42,262 nt of DNA from an uncultured Clostridia bacterium (GTDB lineage Bacteria; Bacillota; Clostridia; TANB77; CAG-508). Location of the stretch: assembly GCA_904378095.1 (NCBI GenBank), contig CAJFHE010000012.1, positions 1-42,262 on the forward strand, given 5' to 3'. The translations under genes and the position numbers were made by a program. Of the stretch, positions 42,105 through 42,262 are shown in pieces (positions within the stretch are counted from its first letter, which is position 1; each line of letters starts with the position of its first letter). The notes beneath the pieces were generated by a model that saw only the letters and a list, made by a program, of their open reading frames with translations, did not search any database and had not been told where the DNA came from.

Positions 42105-42262
42105 TTAAGTTTCCGGAATATAGAAAACATACTTTGTATATGTCTTCCTAAGAGTAGCCCCTAGTACTGACTTTTCATTTCTTGAAAAAGTGACACATTT
42201 GCTTGTTTCTCCTTTACCTATTTCTTTAAAATCAATGGTAGTATCTCCATCTTTCTCGATTA
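42105..42262 (-). CDS. 3' end of an unknown small gene (partial)
   Basis: An open frame enters from the right edge and ends at TAA 42105-42107, giving at least 51 residues. The visible end includes GKGETSKCVTFSRNEKSVLG and closes with TKYVFYIPET. Not recognised. A strong terminator follows within 10 bases, which supports a real gene. Codon use (ACC, GTC, CCG) resembles the other small orphan genes in the window. Confidence 0.65.
   Translation of the reverse strand, partial: IEKDGDTTIDFKEIGKGETSKCVTFSRNEKSVLGATLRKTYTKYVFYIPET

Overview
This is an AT-rich chromosomal window from a low-GC, Gram-positive, spore-forming member of the Firmicutes, most likely an uncultured Clostridia lineage. The evidence is AGGAGG-type ribosome sites, sigma-A promoters of the form TTGACA-17-TATAAT, the yaaL-bofA pair and dpaA (endospore formation), a glmS ribozyme, DUF951 and DUF378 proteins, a meso-DAP-type MurE, and LexA plus an rpsF-ssb-rpsR operon of Bacillus/Clostridium type. 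Species cannot be fixed from the sequence alone.

Layout. 0-2.6 kb: tRNA-Met and tRNA-Tyr, then small orphan genes and a DUF378 membrane protein. 2.7-5.4 kb: a fatty acyl-CoA ligase with a TetR regulator. 5.4-10.2 kb: an MreB-type actin, a membrane FxLYD-like protein, lexA, obg and trpS. 10.3-13 kb: a metal ABC transporter (znuB broken, znuC, znuA). 13-15.5 kb: a patatin-like lipase and the rpsF-ssb-rpsR operon. 15.6-19.3 kb: an AAA ATPase and the glmS ribozyme with glmS. 19.4-22.3 kb: bofA, yaaL, a 174-bp inverted-repeat element, serS and ysxC. 22.3-23.2 kb: two tandem paralogous small genes with near-identical promoters and structured leaders. 23.2-28.6 kb: DUF951, gltX, rnj, a small orphan transcription unit and a frameshifted ROK kinase. 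28.6-32.6 kb: a type IV pilus cluster (a pilM-pilN fusion, pilO-like gene, unknown gene, prepilin, prepilin peptidase). 32.9-36.8 kb: uppP, dpaA, a TPR membrane protein and ppa. 37-38.1 kb: two GNAT acetyltransferases. 38.3-40.6 kb: a dapF-murE fusion. 40.7-41.9 kb: a cystathionine gamma-synthase/lyase gene broken by a 20-bp tandem duplication. 42.1 kb: the 3' end of a further small gene.

Most of the window is housekeeping: translation (trpS, serS, gltX, rpsF, rpsR, obg, ysxC), cell wall (glmS, dapF-murE, uppP, mreB) and RNA/DNA metabolism (rnj, ssb, lexA). The unusual content lies between and beside these genes. Four promoters carry the same TTAyrTAAA dyad at the same place in the -35/-10 spacer; all drive small orphan genes, including a paralogous pair that also shares a leader with compensating hairpins. 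At least four families of palindromic intergenic repeats occur, several directly after stop codons. One (loop TTCCTCCGTCCCC) keeps its loop while its stem covaries. Three genes are disrupted (znuB, the ROK kinase, metB/C). Functions are assigned by motif recognition only; no database search was run.
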